Positions 52,902 to 64,000 of a stretch of DNA of 64,000 bases are shown piece by piece. The stretch lies in the NCBI GenBank assembly GCA_036874045.1, contig CM072347.1:3474501-3538500 (forward strand), written 5' to 3'. The first letter of the stretch is position 1. Each line of letters begins with the position of its first letter. Under the pieces are notes generated by a model that saw nothing but the letters and a program-made list of their open reading frames with translations, ran no database searches and was not told the origin of the DNA. The DNA is from Cymodocea nodosa (Eukaryota; Streptophyta; Magnoliopsida; Alismatales; Cymodoceaceae). The position numbers and the translations under genes were made by a program.

Positions 52902-52995
52902 CCGTTGAGTTATAGTTAACTCAATGGATAAAGTTCATTGAGTTATGGCTAACTCAACGGACTAACCTCGTGAACTTAAGTTAACTCCACGAGCT
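52902..52995. repeat. Palindrome cluster A in the LTR
   Basis: Three hairpin-capable units: 52902-52927, 52934-52961 and 52967-52995, each with arms near GTTGAGTTA and TAACTCAAC around a short loop. Confidence 0.8.
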
Positions 52996-53986
52996 TGCCT
53001 TTTCTTTTTTAATACTGCTATTTATAGAAGAATTCGGCCAACTATTGGGCGATTTCACAGATTGTAAATAACATCAATTAAACTCTTTAATGTTAGTAAA
53101 CACTAGATTTATCATTAAGCATACTAACATTCAGATAATTCAAACAGTAACTATTAAAATCTTTAAGTCTTTTGAACGTACCAATTTTAGTAAACTGTAA
53201 AACTAAAACAAACATAAATCAATCACAACACTGACAAAGATAACATTAATCATGATACAATACAACACCCAAATACAAAATACAAACATAGATAAGTTGT
53301 TTTTGGTATTTTTGTTTTAATATGAACATGGAAATGGGCGAAAGTGAAATGTAAAGTAATCTCAATCGATAGTAAATACTTCTGTCACTACATACGACGT
53401 GATTACACCACTAAAAATTAAACCACTTACAATTCTGTCTCCTCTCCCTATAGAATTGCGAGTCCAAAATTGCAGGATAATCTCCTCTTCAGCATATAGG
53501 CATCAACTCGAAATCAAGGCTAGAAGCTTTAAGATCTCCTAAGATATGAGTCGGCGCTTGGTGAAAATGACTTCCCTTCTTGTGACGTGATCACTCCTCA
53601 CAGTGGTTGTCAGGCACTATGTTTGGCTCGGAATCGACCTGACATCAAGAAAGTATTCTCATAGACCTCCGATGGTTGGTGATTGTGGTGGTGGTAACGA
53701 TGGTTGGTGTGGTACTTTGGAGAATTACTGATACTGCCTGTAGAAAGCTCGATGCTCCTCCTCTGTACACACTAGTCATCCATCGATCACACCCTTTTCT
53801 TTTTTTTCTTCTTTTCTTTTATATTTCTTCAGTAGTAACTGCTTCTACTTGAATGTTCGGTTGGATTTCCTTCATTCATATCAACGGCGATGCTTTCTTC
53901 TCCCAACGCAATACGTGCAATCGTGGTTTATCTTCCAACTGTCCTGTTTCTGCAACTGCTATAGTGGCATATTAGAAAATAAATAG

Positions 53987-54300
53987 TCCGTGGAGTTACA
54001 AATAACTCAACGGACTTTCTTCGTTGATTTAACTATAAAACACGTGTATAAATTTAACTATCCGATGCTTAGGTGCATTTCGAATACTTACAAACTTAAC
54101 TATCTGATGCCTAGATGCATTTCGGATAGTTACAGATAACTCACCGATATATAACTTAAGTAAATCTACCAGATCTCGACATGTGCCAACAACAGTTTAA
54201 TAATAAAATACACATTTCGGAGAGTTACAAGTCTAACTATCCGATGCTGAAATGTATTTCAGATAGTTACAGATAACTCACCGAAAGTTCACTTAAGTCA
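53987..54300. repeat. Palindrome cluster B in the LTR
   Basis: One clear unit at 53987-54014 (CGTGGAGTTA / TAACTCAACG). It is followed by diverged units with CGGATAGTTACAGATAACTC and a CCGATGC...GCATTTCGG motif. Confidence 0.7.
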
Positions 54301-54682
54301 TACATTATGGTTTCGACACATGTACTTCAAGAAATAATAAACTATTCTTTCAAAACATAACTATTCGGCAATTTAAACATAACTATCTGATACATGTTCG
54401 GTCTGTTAAGCATAACAGTCTGAAATATGTTTGGTATGTTAAACATAACTGTCTGAAATATCAGAAAATTTGGATACTTAAGAATTTCACAGCCTACAAC
54501 TTACCGATAGTTCAGAAATGTACTAAATTGACATTAATTCCCTAAAATTAAGCAGATTCTTTAATTAAAGCATATAACAATGCAATTATAACATAATGGC
54601 TTAATTCTCATATGATAAGCTAAATATTATGCAATTAACCATCATTTAACCATTAATAATATGTACTTTTTCATTCTAAACA

Positions 54683-56411
54683 CTTCCCCCATACTTAAAT
54701 TTTGCTAGTCCCTTAGCAAACTAAGATCTAATTAATTGGTCTTTCTAAAAGTGCTAGAATTAATTCCTCTACTTTCTTTTTTTCTTTTCTTTTTTTTCTT
54801 CTATTCAGCATAAAAATATATATTCTGTATGTTTCAGTAATTAACCTGCAAATATACTTAGAATATATGCAAATTACATACAAAGTATATCATCATCACA
54901 TAAGTGTTAATTATATTATTGTTAGTTCTTTTTTTCATCATCTGTCATCTTGAATTTTCCAATAAGATTTCTAGAAGAAATTTCAACAACATACGAATCA
55001 AAGTACAATCCAATTCAATATGATTAAGACAAGTAGAATAAAGAATTGTATCTCCATTAAAACAACTTCAAAAGTCAATTCCAGATTCATATTTCAGCAA
55101 TTCTAGATAACAGAAAATATACTCGATTCATAAGATATCTGTATTTCACAAAACACTTGTATCTTTTCAGAATAGTATATGTTTTTTTTTTTTTTTACAA
55201 AATACACACAAAACAAAGCACTTCAATACAGATGCAATAATCACCAATCTAATATAGTCCTACTTCTATTATTTACATAAAATATAAATCCATAACAATG
55301 AGCTCATACTTTTTCTGTAGTTTAATAAGATCTACACATAAATCATTCTACAAGTTCAATCAGTCAAATTAAATGTATCTTTAATCATATGTGTTTCATT
55401 TAATCTAGAATTCACATCTTAGCTCTTTCAGGACTTCAGATAATTTAATGATTTTTCATTAAGCATTCTGATTTCATTTTAAAATCGTGAAATTGTTAAA
55501 CTCATGAAATTCAGAAAAAACATAAGATACTATATCTAGATTTGCATAAATAGTAAATTCTATAGCATCATATATAGCCTTCTAAATATAACATTCAAGT
55601 AGTTACAATTTATAAAAATTTTACAGTCTCAATTATCGGATAGTTACAGCAAGTTCATAAAAATTTTCAATTTCCACAAAACTTTGCAGTACCATTTTAA
55701 TTCCTTTAATTAACAAACTTACATAGGTGTTACTTTAATTACCCCCCCCCCCCATACCTACATTTTGCATTGTCCTCAATGTAAAAGATTTGACAATAAA
55801 TATAGTAATTATAGTAGGCATGAATACAGTTTTGTTGATTTAAAATTCAGGATAAGTAATTAGTTACATACCTTGTTTCGTTTGTATCTCCTTTTGCATA
55901 TTCCGATTTTTGATTCTAAAAAACTTTTCATTCAAAGATAAACGTAGAATATAAAACAAGATAACATTTAACATATATTGATAAATCAGTGTCTTGTGTG
56001 GAACCTAGGCTCCTATGCCTTTGGTGGCTCACAAGCAAGCTAATTGGTTTTCCAAAACAAATACCAACAAACTGGATTGATATTTTGTTTTTTGTTTTTT
56101 TTTTCTTTTATAAAATAAAATTAAAACTAAAAATTTTTTCTCTTTTTTTTTCTTCTAAAAATAACTGTAGAATACACACAACATTAAACATACAAAATCA
56201 CAGCTTAAGAACATGATTGAAAAGTAGGAACAAATGGAATAATTGTATCAGTCCAAGCAAACTTTTTAAGTATAGTTCTTCTTGCTATTAATTTTATTTT
56301 AATGCAGTTCTTGTTCCTTCTTAATTTGTAAACGTGTAATATATTATAAATTCCAAATACAAGTGTATTACCATTAATGATATGAAATGCAGAAAGGGAT
56401 ACTTTTTGGTT
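54683..56411. other. Non-coding internal region of the Gypsy element
   Basis: Between the F-box gene and the 3' LTR. It holds the G-run (minus strand) at about 55742-55753 after GAGGACAATG, and GGGACTAGCAAAATTTAAG near 54700 next to the LTR. No coding frame was recognised. Confidence 0.5.
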
Positions 56412-57341
56412 CTAGGGTAATGTAGTAGTTTCTATTTCTATATCTATTTCAATATACTCCTCTTCCCACTTCCATTCATTAATGTCTTTCATAATCCATA
56501 TTTGAAATTTCATCAATTCATCCCACCATCTTATCAGACATAAAGTAGGATCATCTTCTTCATTATACCACATTCCTATTTGAATTTTATTAAATTCTAC
56601 AGATGATGGTTTAGCTATATCACTCAGTATAGGTAATATTTGTATAAAATCATCATAACTGTCTATGCTCACTATGTATAAATCAGATCCAAATGCTATT
56701 GATATATTTGTGACTAGATATACATATCCATTAAGTATGACATGTGTTTGGTTAATTAATGATTTCTGTCTTAGATATATCATAATATTTTCATTCCAAG
56801 ATCTATTTAGAAAATTATACACACTTAAGCGTAAATCTTCACCCCAATTTCCTGTAGGTTTCTAATAATATAATTTTTCAGGAATTGTAGAATTTTTATC
56901 AGAAAATATTAAAGCTGATCCACAATTTATAGTTGGTACTTCATATCTATTAGGTCTTCCTATATACCATTCTTCTCTTATTATAGGATTTCTTATCAAA
57001 ATATCAAGTAATAAACTTGCATACCTTGGTCTCGTCCTATATATGATTAATCCTTCATCTATCCCCATAATATGATCTATTCCTTCTAATGTATTAGGTG
57101 GAATTCCAGTAATTTCTTCCATAGCCATATATTCATGGTTAATTGAACTACGATTAAATGGCCTCCATATGAATCCATCTCTAATCTTAGTCATTTTTGC
57201 AACTTGTAGTCCTTGAAAATATTTTTCTTTAATACAGTCTTTAATTTCCTTTGATACACAACACAGCCTGCATAGATCTTTAGCTGATAAATTACTTAGT
57301 ACTTCCCTTAGTGCATCCAACGGTAATTGCATCAATTCCAT
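56412..57341 (-). pseudogene. F-box protein with F-box-associated domain, intronless, inside the Gypsy region
   Basis: F-box proteins recruit substrates to SCF ubiquitin ligases. The N-terminus has the F-box, LPLDALREVLSNLSAKDLCR and then LCCVSKEIKDC (about residues 5-40). A middle portion has WRPFNRSSINHEYMAM. The C-terminal part (56412-56822) carries F-box-associated features: VYNFLNRSWNEN, HVILNGYVYLV, YIVSIDSYDDF and FQIWIMKDINEW. The two parts lie in one frame, about 310 codons, interrupted once between them. Starts at ATG 57341; no introns. It lies between gag and the 3' LTR on the same strand, so capture by the retroelement is the simplest reading. A host gene that received flanking insertions is the alternative. 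Confidence 0.7.
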
Positions 57342-57410
57342 TTGTCGATTCTGTACAACATAAACAAAAATTTAGCAGAGACAAAAATTAACATAACTAC
57401 TACACACCCT

Positions 57411-57470
57411 CGTGGAGTTAAGGCATAACTCAACGAACTAAGTTTGTTGAGTTAAGGACTAACTCTACGA
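57411..57470. repeat. Palindrome cluster C between gag and the F-box gene
   Basis: Units at 57411-57436 and 57443-57470 with arms GGAGTTA/TAACTCAACG and GTTGAGTTA/TAACTC. Confidence 0.8.
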
Positions 57471-57529
57471 TACTATTAACTATAAATAAAAACATATATA
57501 TATATATAGTTGCTTCAGATATGCTGTTT

Positions 57530-58870
57530 CATTCAGCTACCCTCCCAGAAGAAGTATCAATTTCATTAACCGTTCTATTGACAGGGTTAAGTATTGCTTG
57601 TATTAGCAATCCTCTAGTAGGTCTAACTTCCATTGGTTCCTTCTGTCTAAGTGGTATATTTCTATTTTAATTTTGAATTGCAACATTTTCAAATACAAAA
57701 TCTAGACGATTGTTTAATTGTTGGATTATCTTTTCTAATTTCTCTATTCTAAATCATTGTTCCAGTAATGCTTCATAACTTATATTCTTATCATTTACAT
57801 TTTCTCCACCCTGGAAATTGTTGTTTCTCCAAGATAAATTCGGGTGATTTCTCCAATTAGGATTATAAGAATTTCCCAAGTTATCTCTCTAGTTTCTAGC
57901 ATAAATAATATCTAAATCATTTATGTTTGCATTCTTTTCTGCTAGCTTTTGATTTAATGATAACTTTTCTATTTTCTTTGTTAATTCAGTTAATTTCACC
58001 TCAAGCATAGTACTTGAATTTATTTCATGCATTCCTCTTAGCAATATTGTTTTATCTGCAATAACTTCAACTGAGTTTTCCCACTATGCATTTCTTTTTG
58101 TAAAGTTTTCTAAATATGCCCATGCTTCTTCACTACATAACTTTAAAAATTCATTTTGACAAGTAGATTCTAATAAAGATTTTGTTGAAACATCTATGCC
58201 TTCATAAATTATACCTATTAATTGTGCCTTACTCATTGCATGATGTGGGCATTGAGTTAGTAAATCTTTAAATCTTTCAAAATATTTCCAGAATGATTCA
58301 CCCTGTTTTTGACTACACATTAATATTTCTTTTTTCTTTTTAATCGTTTGATGTGTTGGATAATATTTTTCCAGAAAAACATAGCAAAATTCAGTCCGTG
58401 TAGAAATTGAATTAGGCAACAGAGTATATAACCATCTCTTAGCTGTGTCTTTTAAAGAAAAATGGATATATCTAAGTTTAATAGCATCTATACTCATGTT
58501 CGGCATTTTCACCATTTGACGAACTTCATTAAATTCTCTAAGGAAATAATAGGCATCCTCTCTTTCTAATCCATGAAAATGAGGTAATTGACTAATATAA
58601 TTAAATTTCAGTTCAAACCTATCTCCCTCAAAGTTTGGCAATCGAATACATGAAGGTTCATCAACTAATTCAAGATACATAATCTTTCCTAATGGTTTTT
58701 CTATTAGAGCAGCCATTTCTACGTTCTCTTTTAAAGAAAGGTTAGCTACACCCCAAAGAATTTCGTTAAAGTTCAGTTCAGAAAATTTTTCAATACTCCT
58801 CTACGATGAAAATTCCTGGGTAGGTGTTCTTACTAATCGTTTAGTGCTTAGAGAACGGGTCCACGTGCTC
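57530..58870 (-). CDS. Gypsy (Athila-like) gag relic
   Basis: The longest clean frame, 58084-58716, is a retrotransposon Gag core: IRLPNFEGDRFELKFNYI, LPHFHGLEREDAYYFLREF, RYIHFSLKDTAKRWLYTL, FLEKYYPTHQT, ESFWKYFERFKDLLTQC. Similar sequence continues on both sides. As a capsid-bearing element part it is recorded as a fossil. Its position left of the env-position ORFs is not the usual order. Confidence 0.85.
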
Positions 58871-59223
58871 ATAAATAAATAACAAATGATTAATTACATA
58901 CTAGTCTGAAGCTTTCCATTCAATAAATATTTGTTGTTGGATGAAGTTGAATCAACTGCTTCTCCTTCCAGTTCCTCCAACGTATTCTCTTTTCTTTTAA
59001 AAGTGCTGGTAACTCGTAAATAACATTCTGATTTATATATATAATGCACATCCATAAAGTGAATAAATCTCGTTGCAAGAACGTGTCTTGCAATGTGCAT
59101 CGTGGTTCCTGTTTTTATGGGTATGTGTATTACTACTAATTTCAAATTTTGGTAATCGCTAAACCGATGAAGTTTCGTTCGTGGTTAAAAGAATAATCGT
59201 TCTGCTTAATCCACGAACTAACC

Positions 59224-59366
59224 TCGTTGAGTTATTGATAACTCAACGGAACACAGTCGGTTACTGCTGTTAATTCCACGGACTAACTTCGTTGAGTTAC
59301 AGATAACTCAACGGAGTGACCTTATATTATATTACTAATCTCGTGGAGTAACGTTTAACTCAATGA
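59224..59366. repeat. Palindrome cluster D between the env-position ORFs and gag
   Basis: Units at 59224-59250, 59289-59315 and 59341-59366; the first two are near-perfect (CGTTGAGTTA / TAACTCAACG). Confidence 0.88.
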
Positions 59367-59822
59367 ACTTACTTCATTGAATTAATACTTAGCAACCTCT
59401 AAGTTTTACTCTTGTAAGTTCCTCTCTGCTTTCTTTTTTTTTTCATTCTGTTAACTGATATAAAGTTAAATCTATGTCACTAATGCATCATTCTAATCAA
59501 AATTCGTTTAAATCTGAACATTATATAAAGATTTAACTTGCAGGTCATTTTATGTTATGCAGAATTTACATTTTACCTTGCAACATGTAGAAATTTTTAA
59601 GCATTTATCCTGTCATTTAGCAAATTGTAAATCTGTTGAACATTCATTCATAAAGTTCCACAAAATATATATATCATTCAATAAATTCCATTCATTTCAC
59701 ATTCAAAACACATATGAAAAGTATCTTTGAAAAATTTATATTCATTAATATCAATCAATTTACATTATAAGTACATAAGACAATTTTCATACAATTCTAT
59801 ACAAGTAGACGAACAATACAAT

Positions 59823-62040
59823 TTAATCTCTATTCCTAAGTTCATCTACTTCCTTCTGAAGTTTTTCTAATTGAAGTTCTAATTGATTAATTCTCTCTAC
59901 AGCTCCTGTAATTCCTCCAAACGGTATAGCTATTTCTGTAGTTACAAAATTTTTGTTTTCTTTCACTGAAATGGTTCTTGATCTGATCCTTTTTGATGCC
60001 CATTTCGTGAAATCAATACAATCCACCATCAGTAGTGAAATCAAATCTCCATAAAACAATTTCTTCTTTACTGTTTTTAGCTTGGAGAAAAAAACTACAG
60101 ACCAATTTATTTGAATTCTATTTACAACTGCAAATGTAACTCATTTGATAAATTAACTTAATTCTATGTCATGGCCTTGTCGTTGATAGATATTCTTAAT
60201 CAAAATGCTGGCTACCATGTGTGCTTTACCATTTAAATGCTTCAATCTGTTTAATAAAGGCACACCAGGATTGATAGCTAAATAATCTTTGATTTCTTAT
60301 TCTGTCCACTCAACTACAGTTGTACTTTCCAAAATTTCTAGTCCTTCATTCTTTAATCCAAAAATGTTGTGGAGAAGCTTTGGTGTTATCTGTACATCAG
60401 CTTCCTCCACGTTGGAAATTAATCCTCCTCTTTTTCTTAAATTTGCATAGAAACAGGGTACTAAATTCTCATAAACTGCATGCCCTCTTTCTTGAGAAAT
60501 AAACTTCAGTAGACCTTGGAATTCAAATAATTCTTTGATTTCTTGCATTCCATCCCAATTTACTAGTCTACTGTAAATAATATCATAACCCCTAATCTCT
60601 TAATATTTGATATAAGCTTCCTAACTCCAAAAATGTACTTCATTCAAAACTATTGTTTCAGTCGGGTTAGGAATGTGACTTTGTTGTTCCAAAGGGGTTT
60701 GTTCTTGATCTTCCTCTAACATAGGCTGCACTTGAACATTCTCTACAGATTCCTGAATTTTTGTTTCTATTTCTTTTGTCTATGGTGGTGAGCCGGCAAA
60801 GCTCACCACTATGTCTTGAATTTTTTCCATAAATTGTTGAAGAGTTTATTGCTCTTCAATGGAATCTGTAAAGTTATTTTTGTCCAAATGGCTTCTTTCA
60901 ACTTCTTCATTTTCTGCTCTTTCTTCTTCCTCCTGACTACCAATCTGCCCTGTCACTGTTTTTTCTGATTCTGTAACAGATTGGGATGGAGTTACGGGCA
61001 ATTTAGTTTCTACCCTAATTTCTGTTCTTTCTTCTTGTACAGGCTATAGATTAATTTCAGCCTATTTTTTTTCTTGTCTTTGCTCCTGCTACTACAGCTC
61101 CTGCTCCACCTCAGAATTGGATAGCAGGTTTATAAATATTGGCTCCACAAGCCTTGTTGAAATTGGTACCTCAGATTTAATCTCTTTTTGATAGTTAGGC
61201 ACTTTCTCTTTTCCTTTCCTTTTTCTGATTAATTGTGCCTGTTCTTCCTCTTCTTCTTCTGAGATTAAATCTACAAAAGTAGGCTTTGTAAGCCTTCGAG
61301 CCACAAGTACTGGTTCTTCCTGTTTAATTCTCTCTATAATTACTAGTCTCGAAGGACCAGCCTCAGCTTCTCTTGCAGCACTTGATTTAGCTGCTGCCTG
61401 ATGCTGTTTAACCTTTATTTTGTACTAGGCCCTCAACTTTTCTTCGACCCTTTTTCTCTTAATGGCATCATATAAAATATGTGCCTTAGCTGTAGCTATT
61501 TCTTGAGTATCACCTTGGTCTCTTGCTGTTTTGACCAAGCTAGTAAATTCTTTCTCTTCGTCTTCAGTTTTCAACCAAGCAAATGCTACCTGTGGTAATG
61601 GCTTTGTTGGCTAACTAGAGGTCCTGACTGCTGTTCCTCAAGAACAGGTCTTTCAGCAGTCGGTTCTTCCTATTCTCTTGCTTGTTGCTGCTGTCATATT
61701 TCCCAACTTCCATGACCAGCAATGCACTTTTTAAACCATAATCTGGTCTTACGCTGAATTAACTCTAGGGCTACTTCGTTGTTTGGTCGGATTTTTCTTT
61801 CTTTGCTTACAGCAATTTCCATAGCAACATTTATTCTTGTTTCCATTATTTGAGGTATTTGTATACCCAAATCTACAAAAACTCTTCTGAAGTTGAAAAG
61901 TTCAGATTCTACATTCTGTAGCTCTTTTTCTCTTGTTGTATTCCGAATCTTTTGCCGTGTGTGCCATTCTTCTAATTCCTTTAGAAACTGTGCTGTGTCA
62001 ACTGCATCTTCTTAGAACTCAGGTGTCATCTTCCTCATCG
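59823..62040 (-). CDS. Env-position ORF region of the Gypsy element (plant 'transposon protein' type), broken
   Basis: Frames at 59823-60059, 60297-60548 and 61092-61304, with related sequence between, read as one Glu/Lys-rich protein region located 3' of integrase. The stretch LFEFQGLLKFISQERGHAVY and FYANLRKR resemble the plant retroelement protein often placed after pol in Athila-group elements. The C-terminus has a coiled-coil segment, RINQLELQLEKLQKEVDELR. Function is unknown; no trans-membrane segment is evident in what I read. Broken in several places. Confidence 0.55.
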
Positions 62041-62221
62041 TGGAGTTACAAAACAGCACGGAATCACTCTGATTTCTACTGTTCTAGATTCTAAATGATT
62101 TGTAATATAATGCCCCCAAAACCTTAGGTTTTAGTTTAAATAAGCCTTAAGTTTAGGTGGGTAATCGAGTCATTTCCTGAACCAACTGTTACTCTCTTAT
62201 CCGCGGTCCTAGCTACAGTAC

Positions 62222-62315
62222 TCCGTTGAGTTACAGTTAACTCAACGGAATAAGCTCGTTGACTAACTCAAGACTCAACGGAGTAAGCTCGTTGAGTTAA
62301 GCGTAACTCAACGGA
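62222..62315. repeat. Palindrome cluster E downstream of integrase
   Basis: Units at 62222-62249 (CCGTTGAGTTACAG / TTAACTCAACGG), 62256-62282 and 62289-62315. From 62330 to 62550 a different repeated word, AACCGATACTATGTTT, occurs at least twice. Confidence 0.88.
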
Positions 62316-62599
62316 CTTCCCATACAAACAGATATAATAATAAAAATATTTAAGATAATAGTTTTTCTATTTTTTTACCAGTTTAACCGATACTATGTTT
62401 TGGTTAGACCAAATTTTTTTTTTGCTGAACCGATACTATGTTTCGATAAAACCAACATTTTTTTCTGAAAATTAATATACATATTTTTTTATGTTCCAAT
62501 CATACCGATGGATCCAATCGGTTGAACCGCAATGATTTTTTTTATTTATATACTTTAAACATAAAAACTAATTTCTTACTAAGTAAAGCTCAAGTAGTC

Positions 62600-64000
62600 C
62601 TCTACTCTAACTTCTTCTATAATTCCAAAGGAGCTTTTTGGTGTTTTTAGAATAGGTCTAAGTCTTTGTCCATTTACTTTAAATATATTCTGATTTTTTA
62701 GATTTTCAATCTCAATAGTTCCATAAGGATAAATATTTCAAACTATGTAAGGTCCTGCCCATCTAGATCTTAATTTTCCTGGATGGTTATGGAGTCTAGC
62801 CATATAAAGATATACTTCTTGTCCTATTTCAAAGCTTTTTGGAATAATCTTTCTATTATGCCAAAATTTCATTTTCTCTTTTTCTCTTACAATCTTCGAA
62901 TAAGCTTCATTTCTAAATTCTTCTAATTCAATTATTTGCATTTTTCTATTTTCAGCAGCTTGATTTAAATTAGTGTTCAGAGTTTTTAATGCCCAACAAG
63001 CTTTATGTTCTATTTCAACTAGTAAATGACAACTTTTTCCATATACTACCTTAAAAGGTGACATACCTAAGCTTGTCTTATAAGCAGTTCTATAAGCCCA
63101 AAGTGCATCTATTAATCTATTAGCCTAATCTGTTCTAGTAGGATTTACTACTTTTTCTAAGATTAACTTAATTTGTTTGTTAGCATTTTCTACTTGTCCA
63201 CTTGTTTGCATATGATATGATGTTGCAATTTTGTGGTTTACTCCATATTTCTTCATTAAGGCTTCAAAACTTCTATTATAGAAATGAGTTCCTCTATCAC
63301 TAATAATAGGTTTAGGTATTCCAAATCTCGCAAATATATTGTTTCTTATAAATTGTATTACCACTTTGTTGTCATTAGTTTTTGTAGGAATAGCTTCTAT
63401 CCATTTAGATACATAATCCACCCCCATCAATATGTAATTAAATTGATTAGATATAGGAAATGGACCCATAAAATCTATTCCCCACACATCAAAGATTTCA
63501 ACATCAACAATAGGATTAAGAGGCATCATATTCCTCTTTGATATTCTTCCTATTTGTTGACATCTTAAACAACTTAAGCAATATTTATGAGCATCTTTGA
63601 ATAGTGTTGGCCAATAAAACCCATATTGCAGAATTTTTACAGCAGTTTTCCCTGAACCAAAATGCCCTCTACAAGCTTGGTCATGACAAAAAGACAATAT
63701 GCTCGGATATTCAGTTTCTGGAACACACCTCCTTAAAACCAGATCAGGACACTTCTTAAATAAGTATGGGTCTTCCCAATGGTAATATTTTACTCTCGAG
63801 AAAAATAATTTCTTATCCTGTCTATTCCAATCCTTAGGTGTTAAACCAGTAACTAAATAATTAACTATGTCTGCATACCAAGGTATTGTGTTGATGGTCA
63901 TTAATTGTTTATCAAGAAAATTATCCTTAATTTCAATATTTGATTTTTCTATTTGTAATCTTGATAAATGATCTACTACTACATTCTCACAACATTTTTT
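62600..64000 (-). CDS. Gypsy (Athila-like) pol: RNase H end, integrase and C-terminal module, running off the right edge
   Basis: Near 63950 the minus strand reads [10 protein letters not shown] and then [11 protein letters not shown], the junction before integrase. The zinc-binding HHCC region includes [11 protein letters not shown] and [11 protein letters not shown]. The catalytic core has [20 protein letters not shown] and [12 protein letters not shown] (the D, D, E positions). The C-terminal part (62738-63064) has [17 protein letters not shown] and [12 protein letters not shown], and pol ends near 62600 with GTIEIEN and [10 protein letters not shown]. The family call is firm; it is broken at least once within the window. 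Confidence 0.9.

Larger units (their letters stand above)
52771..54682 (-). repeat. 3' LTR of the Athila-like element
   Basis: Read on the minus strand it starts TGTTTAGAATG directly after a GGGGG-containing polypurine tract and ends AAAGTACA, so TG...CA, 1,912 bp. Near its end are CCCTGTGGGATCGACTTG and TACTTGCACA, the Athila-LTR landmark also seen at 47.7 kb in the other orientation. A second copy was not found in the window, so the 5' LTR must lie to the right. Confidence 0.65.
52771..64000 (-). mobile_element. Athila-like Gypsy retroelement region, incomplete at the right edge
   Basis: All parts read on the minus strand: pol/integrase (62600-64000), env-position ORF region (59823-62040), gag (57530-58870), an F-box gene (56412-57341), G-rich tracts near 55750 and 54690, and a long LTR (52771-54682). 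The family call rests on the integrase and gag and on the GAGGACAATG plus G-run motif before the LTR. Shared palindromes link the parts. The module order is not the usual gag-pol-env, so two related insertions may be joined here. The coding parts are broken in several places; it is a fossil or a non-autonomous relative. Confidence 0.7.

Overview
This is AT-rich plant nuclear DNA from a transposon-dense stretch. Two host genes with long introns lie on the minus strand. Their first exons are GC-rich in an AT-rich background, and the repeats are a plant mix (Copia, Sirevirus-like and Athila-like Gypsy LTR elements, RTE and RNase-H LINEs, PIF/Harbinger, hAT, MITEs). Together these suggest a non-grass monocot; this is inference, and the species cannot be read from the window.

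Layout. (1) 66-22869, minus: a chloroplast-type ABC1K/UbiB atypical kinase. Ten exons, 514 codons, can be joined in frame across consensus splice sites; the 3' end lies beyond the left edge. Its 9.2-kb second intron holds a three-element nest: an RTE LINE carrying a Copia element in its 3' tail and a short-LTR element in its body. Other introns hold a LINE 3' end, a Copia remnant, a pair of head-out LTRs and several TIR elements. (2) 23030-24150: intergenic. (3) About 24154-29937: a decayed two-gene PIF/Harbinger transposon with several tandem repeats. (4) 31699-49713, minus: an NF-YC10/DPB3-like histone-fold gene. Exons 1-2 lie at 48.6-49.7 kb and exons 3-4 at 31.7-31.9 kb, separated by a 16.7-kb intron packed with RTE, hAT, Sirevirus-like and Gypsy-LTR relics. 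(5) 49.8-52.7 kb: low-complexity DNA and a small TIR element. (6) 52771-64000, minus: Athila-like Gypsy material running off the right edge (integrase, env-position ORF, gag, an F-box gene, long 3' LTR).

The most unusual signals are: (a) a family of short palindromes (arms near CGTTGAGTTA / TAACTCAACG) in at least five clusters, all in the non-coding gaps of the Gypsy region and in its LTR; (b) an intronless F-box plus F-box-associated ORF between gag and the 3' LTR, which looks like gene capture; (c) the odd integrase / env-position / gag order in that region; (d) the DPB3-like gene split by a 16.7-kb transposon-filled intron. No tRNA, rRNA or CRISPR array was recognised.
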